Shown in pieces: positions 25,200-35,826 of a stretch of 38,812 bases of DNA. Source of the stretch: an uncultured Allobosea sp. (GTDB lineage Bacteria; Pseudomonadota; Alphaproteobacteria; Rhizobiales; Beijerinckiaceae). Every line of letters starts with the position of its first letter. Within the stretch, counting starts at the first letter, position 1. Where the stretch lies: NCBI RefSeq assembly GCF_945956895.1, contig NZ_CAMFJF010000034.1, forward strand, positions 1 through 38,812, in the 5' to 3' direction. The notes under the pieces were generated by a model. It was not told where the DNA came from. It saw only the letters and a program-made list of their open reading frames with translations, and ran no database searches. The position numbers were made by a program, and so were the translations under genes.

Positions 25200-25410
25200 C
25201 GCAAGGCACCACAGTCGAATGAAAGCCGGAGCGGTGACCCTGGGCAGGTCAGCTAGGAGCGCCTCGGCCTCACGCCGGCTCCGCCCCTCACCCGGAACGG
25301 CTCCAGCTTCAAGCGATCATAGGCATCTCGGAGCGTATTGGCGCCTGTGTCCGCGACATGGCTCCATTGACCGTGAGGTAGCCCGGCGCGACCGCGCCAT
25401 TCCCAAATCG

Positions 25411-27138
25411 CTATTCCATCGCCTTGAAGCGGTTGAGATAGGTCTCCTTGTCGGTCGCAGCCTGCGTCGGCGGCAGCCTGAATTTCCAGGTCTCGGTCAG
25501 CGTGCGGTCGCCCAGCTTCAGCACCGCGTCGAGATCGGAGGAGACGGCCGGGTTCTTCACCTTGACCCGGTAGATCAGGCGCCAGCCCTGGATGGCCGGA
25601 TTGGGCTGCAATTCGGTGCCGACGATCTCGACATTGTCGTTGGCGGAGACCACGGCGGTGGGGCGGGCATCCTTCGGCAGCTTGCGCAGCGAGGGCCCCT
25701 TGAAATCGACCAGAAAGGCGAGCGTGCCGTCGCCGGCACGGATCAGGTTTGACTGGTAGATCTCGCCGGCCGCCCGCATGGTCTGCCAGACATGGGAGAC
25801 ATCGCCCTTCATCAGGGCCGGCTCGTCCATGGTCCAGTGCATGCGATAGTCGAAGCGCATCGGCTCGCCGAACGGGGGCCTGCTCTCGGGCACCCAGAGC
25901 GTGACGATGTTGTCGTTGGTCTCGTCGGCGGTCGGGATCTCGACGAGGCGAACATTGCCCTTGCCCCAATCGTTGGTCGGCTCGATCCAGGCGCTGGGAC
26001 GCAGGTCGTAGCGATCCTTCAGGTCCTCGTAGCGCGAGAAGTCGCGCCCGCGCTGGAGCAGGCCGAAGCCCTTGGGGTTTTCGGCGGGGATATCGCTGAT
26101 CGCGACCATGGACGGGTTGACCAGCGGACGCCAGATCCATTCGCCACTGCCGCCGCGGACCGCTAGCCCGTTGGAATCATGGATCGCCGGGCGGAAATTC
26201 GGCGTCGGCGACGGCTGCTGCGGCCCATAGAGGAACATGCTGGTCAAAGGCGCGATGCCGAGCGTCGTCGGCGAGGCGCCCTGGCGCAGGAAAACGCGCG
26301 CCTTGACGCTGAGCACGGCGTCGGAACCCGGCGTCAGCGTGAATTCATAGGCGCCCGACGCGCGCACCGAATCCAGCAGCGCGTAGAAGGTCAGGTGCTT
26401 GTCCTTCGGCTTCGGGCGGCGCAGCCAGAACTCGCGGAAGGCGGGAAACTCCTCGGCGATCGGCAGACCGGTATCGATCGCCAACCCACGCCCGGACAGA
26501 CCATAGATCTGCCCCTTGCCGATGACGCGAAAATAGCTCGCGCCGAGCACGCTCATGACCTCGTCGAGCTTGCCGGGCTGGTTGATCGGATAGACCACCC
26601 GGAAGCCGGCCCAGCCGAGCCTGCTGGTCGCCTCGCGGTCGAAATGCAGATCAGCGAAATCGAAGCGCCCGGAATCGTAGGGGATTTCGTGGACGGCGCC
26701 GTCGACGATCTCGCTGATCCGCACCGGCGTGTTGAACTGCATGCCCTGGTGGTAGAAGGCCAGCTTGAACGGCGTCTTGTATTCCATCCAGGCGAAGCGA
26801 TCGCGCTTCGGCTGCATCTTCTGGTAGTCGGCGAACTGCATCTTGCTGAAGACGTCGGGCAGGTTGCTGACCGGCGCGACATAGGGCGCATCCGCCAGCG
26901 CCTTCGCCTTCGCGACCACGTCGTCGAGCCCGAATTTCGGGCGCTGCTGTGCAAAGGCCGAGGGCCCGGCAAGGCCCGCCACGGCCAGCCAGCCGAGCGC
27001 CAGGCCCAGCCGCGCAAAGCCGGATCTGCCCCGAACCGCTCCGCACCGCGCCAGCGCCCGCGTCAGCAGGTGTCGGACTGAAGAGGAAGACCGGGCCATG
27101 ATCGGGGCCCCGTCGGCAGAACGGGTCGACAAGTTCAC
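25411..27138 (-). CDS. opgG: periplasmic glucan biosynthesis protein OpgG (MdoG)
   Basis: 575 residues. GTG at 27136-27138 is the start, preceded by a perfect AAGGAGGT (27142-27149 on this strand) with a 3-bp gap; the internal ATG at codon 14 is an alternative. A long basic N-terminus is followed by a hydrophobic stretch (LGLALGWLAVAGLAGPSAFA) that looks like an export signal. The mature part shows the MdoG beta-sandwich pattern, including YKTPFKLAFYHQGMQF, TPVRISEI, FAGFRVVYPIN-like segments, FRVIGKGQIYGLSGRGLAIDT and SMFLYGPQQPSPTPNFRPAIHDSNGL. OpgG shapes linear beta-glucans in the periplasm. No opgH glucosyltransferase gene is seen in the window. It is divergent from the GH3 gene with a 189-bp shared promoter region. 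Confidence 0.93.
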   Translation of the reverse strand: MNLSTRSADGAPIMARSSSSVRHLLTRALARCGAVRGRSGFARLGLALGWLAVAGLAGPSAFAQQRPKFGLDDVVAKAKALADAPYVAPVSNLPDVFSKMQFADYQKMQPKRDRFAWMEYKTPFKLAFYHQGMQFNTPVRISEIVDGAVHEIPYDSGRFDFADLHFDREATSRLGWAGFRVVYPINQPGKLDEVMSVLGASYFRVIGKGQIYGLSGRGLAIDTGLPIAEEFPAFREFWLRRPKPKDKHLTFYALLDSVRASGAYEFTLTPGSDAVLSVKARVFLRQGASPTTLGIAPLTSMFLYGPQQPSPTPNFRPAIHDSNGLAVRGGSGEWIWRPLVNPSMVAISDIPAENPKGFGLLQRGRDFSRYEDLKDRYDLRPSAWIEPTNDWGKGNVRLVEIPTADETNDNIVTLWVPESRPPFGEPMRFDYRMHWTMDEPALMKGDVSHVWQTMRAAGEIYQSNLIRAGDGTLAFLVDFKGPSLRKLPKDARPTAVVSANDNVEIVGTELQPNPAIQGWRLIYRVKVKNPAVSSDLDAVLKLGDRTLTETWKFRLPPTQAATDKETYLNRFKAME

Positions 27139-27327
27139 ACGACCTCCTTAAAGGTGGGCGTCGGCGGGACGGAGCGCTCGTCCTACATTGGCAGCGGCGC
27201 ACCGAACACATGCCCATCATCGCCACAAGGGTCAAGGAATGAGCGCGTTCTCCCCGGACCGCTCCCGCGCGACCCTTCGCCGCCCTTCCATCCAGCCGCC
27301 CTCTCTTCTCAAGTGAACGAACTCAGC

Positions 27328-29727
27328 ATGGATCATAAGAACGCTGCGCCGGTCGTCGAAGGACTGGAGACGGTGTCCCGGAACGGAGAAGCCGATGCCG
27401 GCCTCTCCCGCCGGCAGGCGCTCAGTGCCATGGCTTCCGCCGCCTTCGTGGCCGGAATGGCCGCACTTCCAGCCGCCGCCAAGCCGGCACAGGCCAGCGC
27501 TGCCAATTCCGCCGCGACGAAGAAGGCCTTCATCGACAAGCTGCTCGCCCAGATGACGGTCGACGAGAAAGTCGGCCAGCTGCGCCTGATCAGCATCGGC
27601 CCGGAGATGCCCTTCGCCAAGATCGTCGAGGAGATCGCCGCCGGGCGCATCGCCGGCTCGTTCAACACCGTCGTCCGGCGTGACAACCGGCCGATGCAGG
27701 AAGCCGCCGTCAAGCGCAGCCGCCTGAAGATCCCTCTCTTCTTCGCCTATGACGTGGTGCACGGCCACCGCACCACCTTCCCGATCCCGCTCGGCCTGGC
27801 ATCGAGCTTCGATATGGCCGTGGTCGAGCGCATGGCCCGCGTCTCGGCGATCGAGGCCTGCAATGACGGCGTCGACATGACCTTCGCGCCGATGGTCGAC
27901 ATCAGCCACGATCCGCGCTGGGGCCGCACCTCCGAGGGCTTCGGCGAGGACCCGTTCCTCGTCAGCGAATGCGCGCGGGCGAGCGTGCGCGGCTTCCAGG
28001 GCACCTCGCCCGACCAGCCCGACACCATCATGGCCGCGGTCAAGCATTTCGCGCTCTATGGCGCGGTCGAGGGCGGGCGCGACTACAACACGGTCGACAT
28101 GAGCCTGCTGCGCATGCATCAGGTCTATCTACCGCCCTATCGCGCCGCGATCGAGGCCGGCGCCGGCGGCGTCATGGTCGCGCTCAACTCGATCAACGGC
28201 GTGCCGGCCACCTCCAATACCTGGCTGCTGCAGGACCTGCTGCGCAAGCAATGGGGCTTCAACGGCGTCACGGTCAGCGACCACGGCGCCATCACGGAGC
28301 TGACGCGGCACGGCGTGGCCCGCGACAACCGCGAGGCGGCCAAGCTCGCGATCCGGGCCGGCATCGACCTCAGCATGGCCGACCAGGTCTATCTCGCCGA
28401 AGTGCCCGGCCTGATCGCCTCCGGCGAGATCAAGATGGCCGAGCTCGACGCCCGCGTGCGGGAAGTGCTCGGCGCGAAATACGACATGGGCCTCTTCGCC
28501 AACCCGTTCCTGCGCATGGGCAAGGCGCAGGACGATCCGGCCGACGTGCGCGCCGACGACCGCCTGCACCGCGAGCCGGCTCGCGAGGTCGCCCGCGAGA
28601 CCATCGTCCTGCTGGAGAACCGCAACCAGACGCTGCCGCTGAAGAAGCAGGGCACGATCGCGCTCGTCGGGCCGCTGGCCGATTCCGGGCTCGACATCCT
28701 CGGCAGCTGGTCGGCGCAGGGCGTGGCCGAGCAGGCCGTCACGGTCAAGGCCGGAATCGAGAAGGCGATCGGCGACAAGGCGAAGCTCATCGTCGCACGC
28801 GGTTCCAACGTGCTCGACGACCAGAAGATCGTCGACTACCTCAACTTCCTGAACTGGGACAAACCCGAGGTCATCCAGGACCCGCGCCCGATCGACGTGA
28901 TGATCGAGGAAGCCGTCACTGTGGCCAACCAGGCCGATGTCGTGATCGCCGTCGTCGGCGAGGTGCGCGGCATGTCGCATGAATCATCGAGCCGCGTCAG
29001 CATCGAGATGCCGGGCTCGCAGCGTCGCCTGCTCCAGGCGCTCAAGGCGACCGGCAAGCCGCTGGTCGTCGTGCTGATGAACGGCCGCCCGCTCGCCATC
29101 GGCTGGGAAAAGGACAATGCCGACGCGCTGCTGGAGACCTGGTATGCAGGCACCGAGGGCGGCAACGCCATCGCCGACATCCTGTTCGGCGATCACAACC
29201 CCTCGGCCAAGCTGCCGATCAGCTTCCCACGCTCGGCCGGCCAGATCCCGACCTATTACAACGCGCTGCGGATCGGGCGCCCCTTCACGCCCGGCAAGCC
29301 CGGCAACTACACCTCGCAATATTTCGAGGAGGAGCAGGGCGCGCTCTATCCGTTCGGCTTCGGCCTGAGCTTCAGCAAGTTCACCCTGACCGACCTCAAG
29401 CTCTCGGCTGCCCGCATCAAGCGCGGCGAGAAGCTCACCGCCGAGGCGACGCTGACCAATACCGGCAGCTTCGAAGGTGCCGATGTCGTGCAGCTCTATA
29501 TCGCCGACCCCTACGCCTCGATCGCGCGACCGGTGAAGGAGCTGAAAGGCTTCCAGAAGGTGGTGTTGAAGCCCGGCGAAGCCAGAGTCGTGCGCTTCGA
29601 GATCGGCCCCGACCAGCTCAAATTCGTCAACGGGGACCTGAAAGAGGTGATCGAGAGCGGCCAGTTCGACGTCCAGCTCGGCCTCGATTCCCGCGAAGTC
29701 CTGGAGCAGTCCTTCCTGCTGGCGTGA
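27328..29727 (+). CDS. exported GH3 beta-glucosidase (BglX-like)
   Basis: 799 residues. The N-terminus has GLSRRQALSAMASAAFVAGMAALPAAA, a twin-arginine-type signal. Two GH3 domains follow. The first ends with the nucleophile Asp318 in VTVSDHGAI; the second includes GEVRGMSHESSSRVSIEMPGSQRRLL and NGRPLAIGW. A C-terminal fibronectin-type-III-like domain starts around LYPFGFGLSFSKFTL. BglX-type enzymes remove glucose from beta-glucosides in the periplasm. Divergent pairing with opgG suggests it trims or recycles osmoregulated glucans. ATG 27328 is selected; a GTG at 27313 is also in frame. The gene is followed by a perfect terminator hairpin. Confidence 0.92.
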   Translation: MDHKNAAPVVEGLETVSRNGEADAGLSRRQALSAMASAAFVAGMAALPAAAKPAQASAANSAATKKAFIDKLLAQMTVDEKVGQLRLISIGPEMPFAKIVEEIAAGRIAGSFNTVVRRDNRPMQEAAVKRSRLKIPLFFAYDVVHGHRTTFPIPLGLASSFDMAVVERMARVSAIEACNDGVDMTFAPMVDISHDPRWGRTSEGFGEDPFLVSECARASVRGFQGTSPDQPDTIMAAVKHFALYGAVEGGRDYNTVDMSLLRMHQVYLPPYRAAIEAGAGGVMVALNSINGVPATSNTWLLQDLLRKQWGFNGVTVSDHGAITELTRHGVARDNREAAKLAIRAGIDLSMADQVYLAEVPGLIASGEIKMAELDARVREVLGAKYDMGLFANPFLRMGKAQDDPADVRADDRLHREPAREVARETIVLLENRNQTLPLKKQGTIALVGPLADSGLDILGSWSAQGVAEQAVTVKAGIEKAIGDKAKLIVARGSNVLDDQKIVDYLNFLNWDKPEVIQDPRPIDVMIEEAVTVANQADVVIAVVGEVRGMSHESSSRVSIEMPGSQRRLLQALKATGKPLVVVLMNGRPLAIGWEKDNADALLETWYAGTEGGNAIADILFGDHNPSAKLPISFPRSAGQIPTYYNALRIGRPFTPGKPGNYTSQYFEEEQGALYPFGFGLSFSKFTLTDLKLSAARIKRGEKLTAEATLTNTGSFEGADVVQLYIADPYASIARPVKELKGFQKVVLKPGEARVVRFEIGPDQLKFVNGDLKEVIESGQFDVQLGLDSREVLEQSFLLA

Positions 29728-29754
29728 GGCGATTGCACCGCGACCCGCGATACG

Positions 29755-29785
29755 ATCCCGGCATGGGTCACCATGCCGGGATTTT
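29755..29785 (+). terminator. intrinsic terminator after the GH3 gene
   Basis: A perfect 12-bp stem (ATCCCGGCATGG at 29755-29766, CCATGCCGGGAT at 29771-29782) with a 4-base loop GTCA. It is followed by TTT on the + strand, 28 bp after the GH3 stop. This is a typical Rho-independent terminator. Confidence 0.85.
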
Positions 29786-29993
29786 CATTTGAGCCGCCCG
29801 AGCATGATCAGGAATGTCCCGGGCGGCTCCGTCCCGATCGCCGATATCGCGTGACGTCGCAGAGATACTTCCCTTCCGGCATCGTTAGGCCTGATCCTGA
29901 AAAGCTGGCTCAACACACGCCTTCTTCATGGAATCATCGGCTAACATGCTTTATTGAAAGCCCGCCATAGAGAGCCGCGCAGGTCTATCGCCC

Positions 29994-31406
29994 ATGCCTT
30001 TCAAGATTATACCTATCGTGATGTGCGGCGGCGCCGGGACCCGTCTGTGGCCGGTCTCCCGTGACACGATGCCGAAGCAATTCATTTCCCTGTTCGGTGG
30101 GGCTTCCACCTTCCAGCGGGCCATGAAGCTCCTTTCGAACGACAAGGTCTTTGCGCCTGCCATCGTCATCACCAATGTCGAGTATCGTTTTACGGTTCAG
30201 GAGCAGCTTCAAACCTGTGGGGTGAGCGCCCAGATCGTGCTTGAGCCGATGCGACGCGATTCTGCAGCCGCCGTGGCAGCTGCGACCGAACTCGCGCTCG
30301 CGCGCGATCCCGACGCGATTGTCGGCGTTTTCGCTGCCGATCATGTCGTCCAGGACGGAAACCTCTTCGTCGAAACCTGCCGCCACGCCGGAATCGTCGC
30401 CAAGCAGGGTCGCATCGTCACGATCGGCATTCCCCCGACGTCTCCGGCCACCGGCTATGGCTATATCCGCCCCGGTGACGATATCGGCGACGGAGCCCGC
30501 CAGATCGCCGCCTTCGTCGAGAAGCCGGACGCCACACGCGCAGCGCAGTATCTGCTCGACGGCTATCTCTGGAATTCCGGCAACTTCATCTTCGACGCAG
30601 CCACCATGCGGGCCGAACTTGGAACCTTCGAGCCAAGCGTCCTGGCTCCGGTTTCGGAGGCCGTCGCCAAAGCCGAGCCCGACCTCGACTTCCTGCGGCT
30701 CGAGGCAACTGCCTTCAGCCGGGCCAAGACCATCTCGATCGACTATGCGGTGATGGAGCGTACGCAGAAGGCCGCCGTCGTCGCCGGCAATTTCGGCTGG
30801 TCGGATGTCGGCGGCTGGTCCGCAGTATGGGACTTGTCCGAGAAGGATGCGGACGGCAACGCCATCGAGGGGCGCGGCTATGTGCTCAACGGCGCGAACA
30901 ATCTCGTTCGGTCGGAGGACGCGCTCGTTGCCGTGATCGGACTCGACGACATCGCGGTCATTTCGACACGCGACGCCGTTCTGGTGACGCCGCGCGAGCA
31001 GTCCGACAAGGTCAAGCAGATGGTGGCGCTGATCACGGCCAATGGCGAGTCGGAAGCCGGGGCGCACCGAGAAATCCAGCGCCCCTGGGGGAAATACCTC
31101 TCCGTCGACCTGGGTACGCGCTATCAGGTCAAGCGCATCACCGTGAAGCCGGGCGGCATCCTCTCCCTGCAGAAGCATTACCATCGCGCTGAGCATTGGG
31201 TGGTGGTGCGCGGCACCGCCGAAGTCACCCGCAACGACGAGACCATCATCGTGCATGAGACGGAATCGATCTATCTGCCGATCGGCTGCGTCCATCGCAT
31301 GGCCAATCCCGGCAAGATCCCGCTGGAGCTGATCGAGGTTCAGGTCGGTTCGTATCTCGGCGAGGACGATATCGTTCGGATCGAGGATATTTATAGGCGG
31401 GCGTGA
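29994..31406 (+). CDS. manC: mannose-1-phosphate guanylyltransferase / mannose-6-phosphate isomerase (type II)
   Basis: 470 residues, a fused bifunctional enzyme. The N-terminal nucleotidyltransferase has MCGGAGTRLWPVSRDTMPKQF and the later FVEKPDATRA and LWNSGNFIF. The C-terminal cupin has RPWGKYLSVD, LQKHYHRAEHWVVV and IPLELIEVQVGSYLGEDDIVR, as in PMI type II. It makes GDP-mannose from mannose-1-phosphate plus GTP and interconverts mannose-6-phosphate with fructose-6-phosphate. It supplies mannose, or GDP-derived sugars such as fucose or rhamnose, for surface polysaccharides. It stands alone between two hairpins, so it is probably monocistronic and available to several polymers, including the one at 1-15748. 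Confidence 0.96.
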   Translation: MPFKIIPIVMCGGAGTRLWPVSRDTMPKQFISLFGGASTFQRAMKLLSNDKVFAPAIVITNVEYRFTVQEQLQTCGVSAQIVLEPMRRDSAAAVAAATELALARDPDAIVGVFAADHVVQDGNLFVETCRHAGIVAKQGRIVTIGIPPTSPATGYGYIRPGDDIGDGARQIAAFVEKPDATRAAQYLLDGYLWNSGNFIFDAATMRAELGTFEPSVLAPVSEAVAKAEPDLDFLRLEATAFSRAKTISIDYAVMERTQKAAVVAGNFGWSDVGGWSAVWDLSEKDADGNAIEGRGYVLNGANNLVRSEDALVAVIGLDDIAVISTRDAVLVTPREQSDKVKQMVALITANGESEAGAHREIQRPWGKYLSVDLGTRYQVKRITVKPGGILSLQKHYHRAEHWVVVRGTAEVTRNDETIIVHETESIYLPIGCVHRMANPGKIPLELIEVQVGSYLGEDDIVRIEDIYRRA

Positions 31407-31428
31407 GAGGCGCTGTGAAGCGCCTCTC
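31405..31428. terminator. bidirectional hairpin between convergent genes
   Basis: GAGAGGCGCT (31405-31414) and AGCGCCTCTC (31419-31428) pair perfectly around the loop GTGA. The element overlaps the manC stop and lies 17 bp beyond the stop of the oppositely oriented PhnB-like gene. No long T-run is present, so termination strength is uncertain. Confidence 0.6.
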
Positions 31429-31445
31429 CGGATTACCCAGACGGC

Positions 31446-31892
31446 TCAGCCTTGCGACGGCTTCCAGCCGGCCGCGGGGATGGTGTTGATCATCCAGGGA
31501 ATGCCGAACTTGTCGACGAGCGAGCCGAAGCCCGGCGACCAGAAGGTCTCGCCGAACGGCATCACGGCCCGTCCGCCGGCGGAAAGCTGATCGAACCAGC
31601 GCTGGCCCTCAGCCTTGTCGCCGGTATGCAGGGTGACGTCGAAGCCGTTCTTGGGCTTGTCAATATTCGAGGCCCAGGGGGTGTCCATGTCCGCGCCCAT
31701 CAGGGCCTGGTCGCCGACCTCGAGCCAGCAATGCATCAGCCAGCTCTTGTACTTCTCGTCGGTGATCGGCATGCCGGGCGGCGCATCGCCATAGGGCATC
31801 GCCGCAGTGATCTTGCCGCCGAGAACCTTGGCGTAGAACTCGAACGCCGCCTTGCAATCCCCCCGGAAACTCAAGCTGGTCACGATCTTCAT
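31446..31892 (-). CDS. PhnB-like VOC family protein
   Basis: 148 residues matching the PhnB/DUF branch of the VOC (glyoxalase/bleomycin-resistance) superfamily. It starts MKIVTSLSFRGDCKAAFEFY and has LGGKITAAMPYGD, DQALMGADMD, a second half AEGQRWFDQLSAGGRAVMPFGETFWSPGFGSLVDKFGIPWMIN. The two halves are the paired beta-alpha-beta-beta-beta modules. PhnB proteins are common but mostly of unknown function, and no catalytic metal site is certain here. A GGAG-type ribosome site (AAGGAGACGACC) precedes the ATG. A perfect palindrome about 70 bp upstream may be its operator. Confidence 0.87.
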   Translation of the reverse strand: MKIVTSLSFRGDCKAAFEFYAKVLGGKITAAMPYGDAPPGMPITDEKYKSWLMHCWLEVGDQALMGADMDTPWASNIDKPKNGFDVTLHTGDKAEGQRWFDQLSAGGRAVMPFGETFWSPGFGSLVDKFGIPWMINTIPAAGWKPSQG

Positions 31893-31962
31893 GGTCGTCT
31901 CCTTCGCTGATGGGCTTCGGCACTCTTCCGGCGAGGCCGGGGAGCGTGGCAGCTCCCGGTTA

Positions 31963-31976
31963 GATTGATATCAATC
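31963..31976. promoter_or_regulatory. perfect 14-bp palindrome upstream of the PhnB-like gene
   Basis: GATTGATATCAATC is its own reverse complement. It lies 71 bp before the start of the - strand PhnB-like gene in a 328-bp intergenic region, where a repressor would act. The symmetry resembles sites of ArsR- or TetR-type repressors, but the regulator is not known and is not encoded in the window. Confidence 0.45.
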
Positions 31977-32145
31977 CATTTCTCCCGCGCGTGTCAGCAT
32001 GGCGAATGTCGACCACGCCAGAACAACTCTCGAAGCTGCCGCGCGGCTATCCTCAACGGGTGATGCGGCACGACGACGGCCGGCCATCCCCAATCTGACC
32101 GCATAGCTTCCGCGAAGGCGCCATCGTTTCCTCTTGCTCAACTGC

Positions 32146-32161
32146 CTACCGGCAGGTAGGT
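32146..32161. promoter_or_regulatory. TetR-operator-like inverted repeat upstream of the carboxylase operon
   Basis: CCTACC at 32146-32151 and GGTAGG at 32156-32161 are exact reverse complements with a 4-bp centre (GGCA). The TACC/GGTA arms are typical of TetR-family operators. It lies 60-75 bp upstream of the carboxylase ATG at 32221. Confidence 0.5.
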
Positions 32162-32162
32162 A

Positions 32163-32180
32163 ACAAGGCATGCCTTGTTG
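32163..32180. promoter_or_regulatory. perfect 18-bp palindrome adjacent to the carboxylase promoter
   Basis: AACAAGGCATGCCTTGTT is its own reverse complement. It begins 1 bp after the TACC/GGTA repeat and 40 bp before the carboxylase ATG. Lacking a T-run, it reads as a second operator or an overlapping site for a different dimer. Confidence 0.55.
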
Positions 32181-32220
32181 ACGGGTCAGTCGGCGAGACA
32201 TCCGAGGAGGCTCAGCGCGC

Positions 32221-33819
32221 ATGCCGGTCATCGAAAGCAAGGTCGGCACGGGAGCCGAACAGCAGCAGAAGCGGGCCGCCTACGGGGCATTGATCCAGAC
32301 CTTGCGGGAGCGCCATGCGCGCGTGCTCGCCGGCGGCGGCGCGAAGCTGCAGGCCCGCCATCGCGAACGCGGGAAGACCCCGGTGCGCGAGCGCATCGAC
32401 CTGCTGGTCGACCCGCTGTCGCCTTTCCTCGAACTCTCTCCGCTCGCGGCCTGGGAGCTCTATGGCAACGAGGTGCCGGGCGCCGGCATCGTCACCGGCA
32501 TCGGCATGGTTGCGGGCACGCCCTGCATGATCATCGCCAATGATGCGACGGTGAAAGGCGGCTCCTTCTTCCACGAGACGGTCAAGAAGCACCTGCGGGC
32601 GCAGGAGATCGCTTTCGAGAACCGCTTGCCTTGCGTCTATCTCGTCGATTGCGGCGGCGCCTTCCTGCCGGAACAGGACCGTGTCTTCCCCGACCGCGAC
32701 CATTTCGGCGGGACCTTCCTGCAGCAATGCCGGATGTCGGCCGCCGGCCTGCCGCAGATCTCGGCGGTGTTCGGGGGCTGCACCGCGGGCGGAGCCTATA
32801 TCCCGGCGCTGTCCGACGAGGTCGTGATGGTGCGCGGCACCGGCCGCATCCATCTCGGCGGGCCGCCGATCGTGAAGGCCGCGATCAACGAGATCGTCGA
32901 TGGCGAGACGCTGGGCGGCGCCGAGATGCACACGCTGGTCTCGGGCGTCAGCGACTATCTCGCCGAAGACGAGTTCGAGGCGATCGCCAAGCTCCGCGAT
33001 ATCGTCGGCGCGCTCAACTGGCCGGCGCCGCCGCACGTTTCCGCCCGCCCTGTGATCGCGCCGCTCTATGACCCCGCCGAGATCGAGGCGATCGTCGGCA
33101 CCGACCTGAAGCAGCCCTTCGACGTGCGCGAGGTCATCGCCCGCATGGTCGATGGCAGCGTCTTCGATGCCTTCAAGCCGGATTACGGCGCGACGCTGGT
33201 CACCGGCTTCGCCCATATTCACGGCCAACCTGTCGGCATCATCGCCAATAACGGCGTGTTGTTCTCCGACAGCGCGCTGAAGGGCGCGCATTTCATCGAG
33301 CTTTGCGACCAGCGCCGCATCCCGCTCCTGTTCCTGCAGAACATCACCGGCTTCATGGTCGGCACCGAGGCCGAACGCGGCGGCATCGCCAAGCACTCCG
33401 CCAAGCTGGTCTATGCCGTCTCGAACGCCCGCGTGCCGCGCTACACCGTGATCATCGGCGGCTCCTATGGCGCCGGCAATTACGGCATGTGCGGCCGGGG
33501 CTTCCAACCGCGCTTCCTCTTCGCCTGGCCCAATGCGCGGATCGCGACGATGTCGCCGGATGTCGCCGCGACGGTGGTGACCGAGCTCAGGCGGTCCAGC
33601 CTGACGCGTGGCCATGCCGATGAGAGCGCGATCGAAAAGCTCGACCGCGAGACGCGCCGTCAGTTCGAGGAGCAGAGCACGCCCTATTACGCGACGGCCC
33701 GGCTCTGGGACGACGGCATCATCGAGCCAGCCCAGACCCGCGATGTGATCGGCCTGTGCCTCTCGCTCGCCGCCCGCGAGACCGACCTGCCCGGGCATCG
33801 CCCCGTCTACCGGATGTAA
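32221..33819 (+). CDS. acyl-CoA carboxylase, carboxyltransferase (beta) subunit, methylcrotonyl-CoA carboxylase-like
   Basis: 532 residues, the length expected for MCC-beta/LiuB/AtuC subunits. Family blocks include GKTPVRERIDLLVD, NDATVKGGSFFHETVKKHLRAQEIA, CGGAFLPEQDRVFPDRDHFGG, FGGCTAGGAYIPALSDE, LGGPPIVKAAINEIVDGETLGGAE, FLQNITGFMVGTEAERGGIAKHSAK and GRGFQPRFLFAWPNARIATMS. It moves the carboxyl group from biotin to an acyl-CoA (3-methylcrotonyl-CoA or geranyl-CoA in known members). The alpha subunit gene follows after 5 bp. Leucine-pathway partners (isovaleryl-CoA dehydrogenase, HMG-CoA lyase, glutaconyl hydratase) are not in the window, so the physiological substrate is open. Confidence 0.92.
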   Translation: MPVIESKVGTGAEQQQKRAAYGALIQTLRERHARVLAGGGAKLQARHRERGKTPVRERIDLLVDPLSPFLELSPLAAWELYGNEVPGAGIVTGIGMVAGTPCMIIANDATVKGGSFFHETVKKHLRAQEIAFENRLPCVYLVDCGGAFLPEQDRVFPDRDHFGGTFLQQCRMSAAGLPQISAVFGGCTAGGAYIPALSDEVVMVRGTGRIHLGGPPIVKAAINEIVDGETLGGAEMHTLVSGVSDYLAEDEFEAIAKLRDIVGALNWPAPPHVSARPVIAPLYDPAEIEAIVGTDLKQPFDVREVIARMVDGSVFDAFKPDYGATLVTGFAHIHGQPVGIIANNGVLFSDSALKGAHFIELCDQRRIPLLFLQNITGFMVGTEAERGGIAKHSAKLVYAVSNARVPRYTVIIGGSYGAGNYGMCGRGFQPRFLFAWPNARIATMSPDVAATVVTELRRSSLTRGHADESAIEKLDRETRRQFEEQSTPYYATARLWDDGIIEPAQTRDVIGLCLSLAARETDLPGHRPVYRM

Positions 33820-33824
33820 TCCCG

Positions 33825-35819
<1,995 letters not shown>

Positions 35820-35826
35820 AGGCCGC

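Noticed and set aside
31963..31976. FNR/Anr site
   Set aside because: The TTGAT and ATCAA halves touch directly; the FNR consensus needs a 4-bp spacer.
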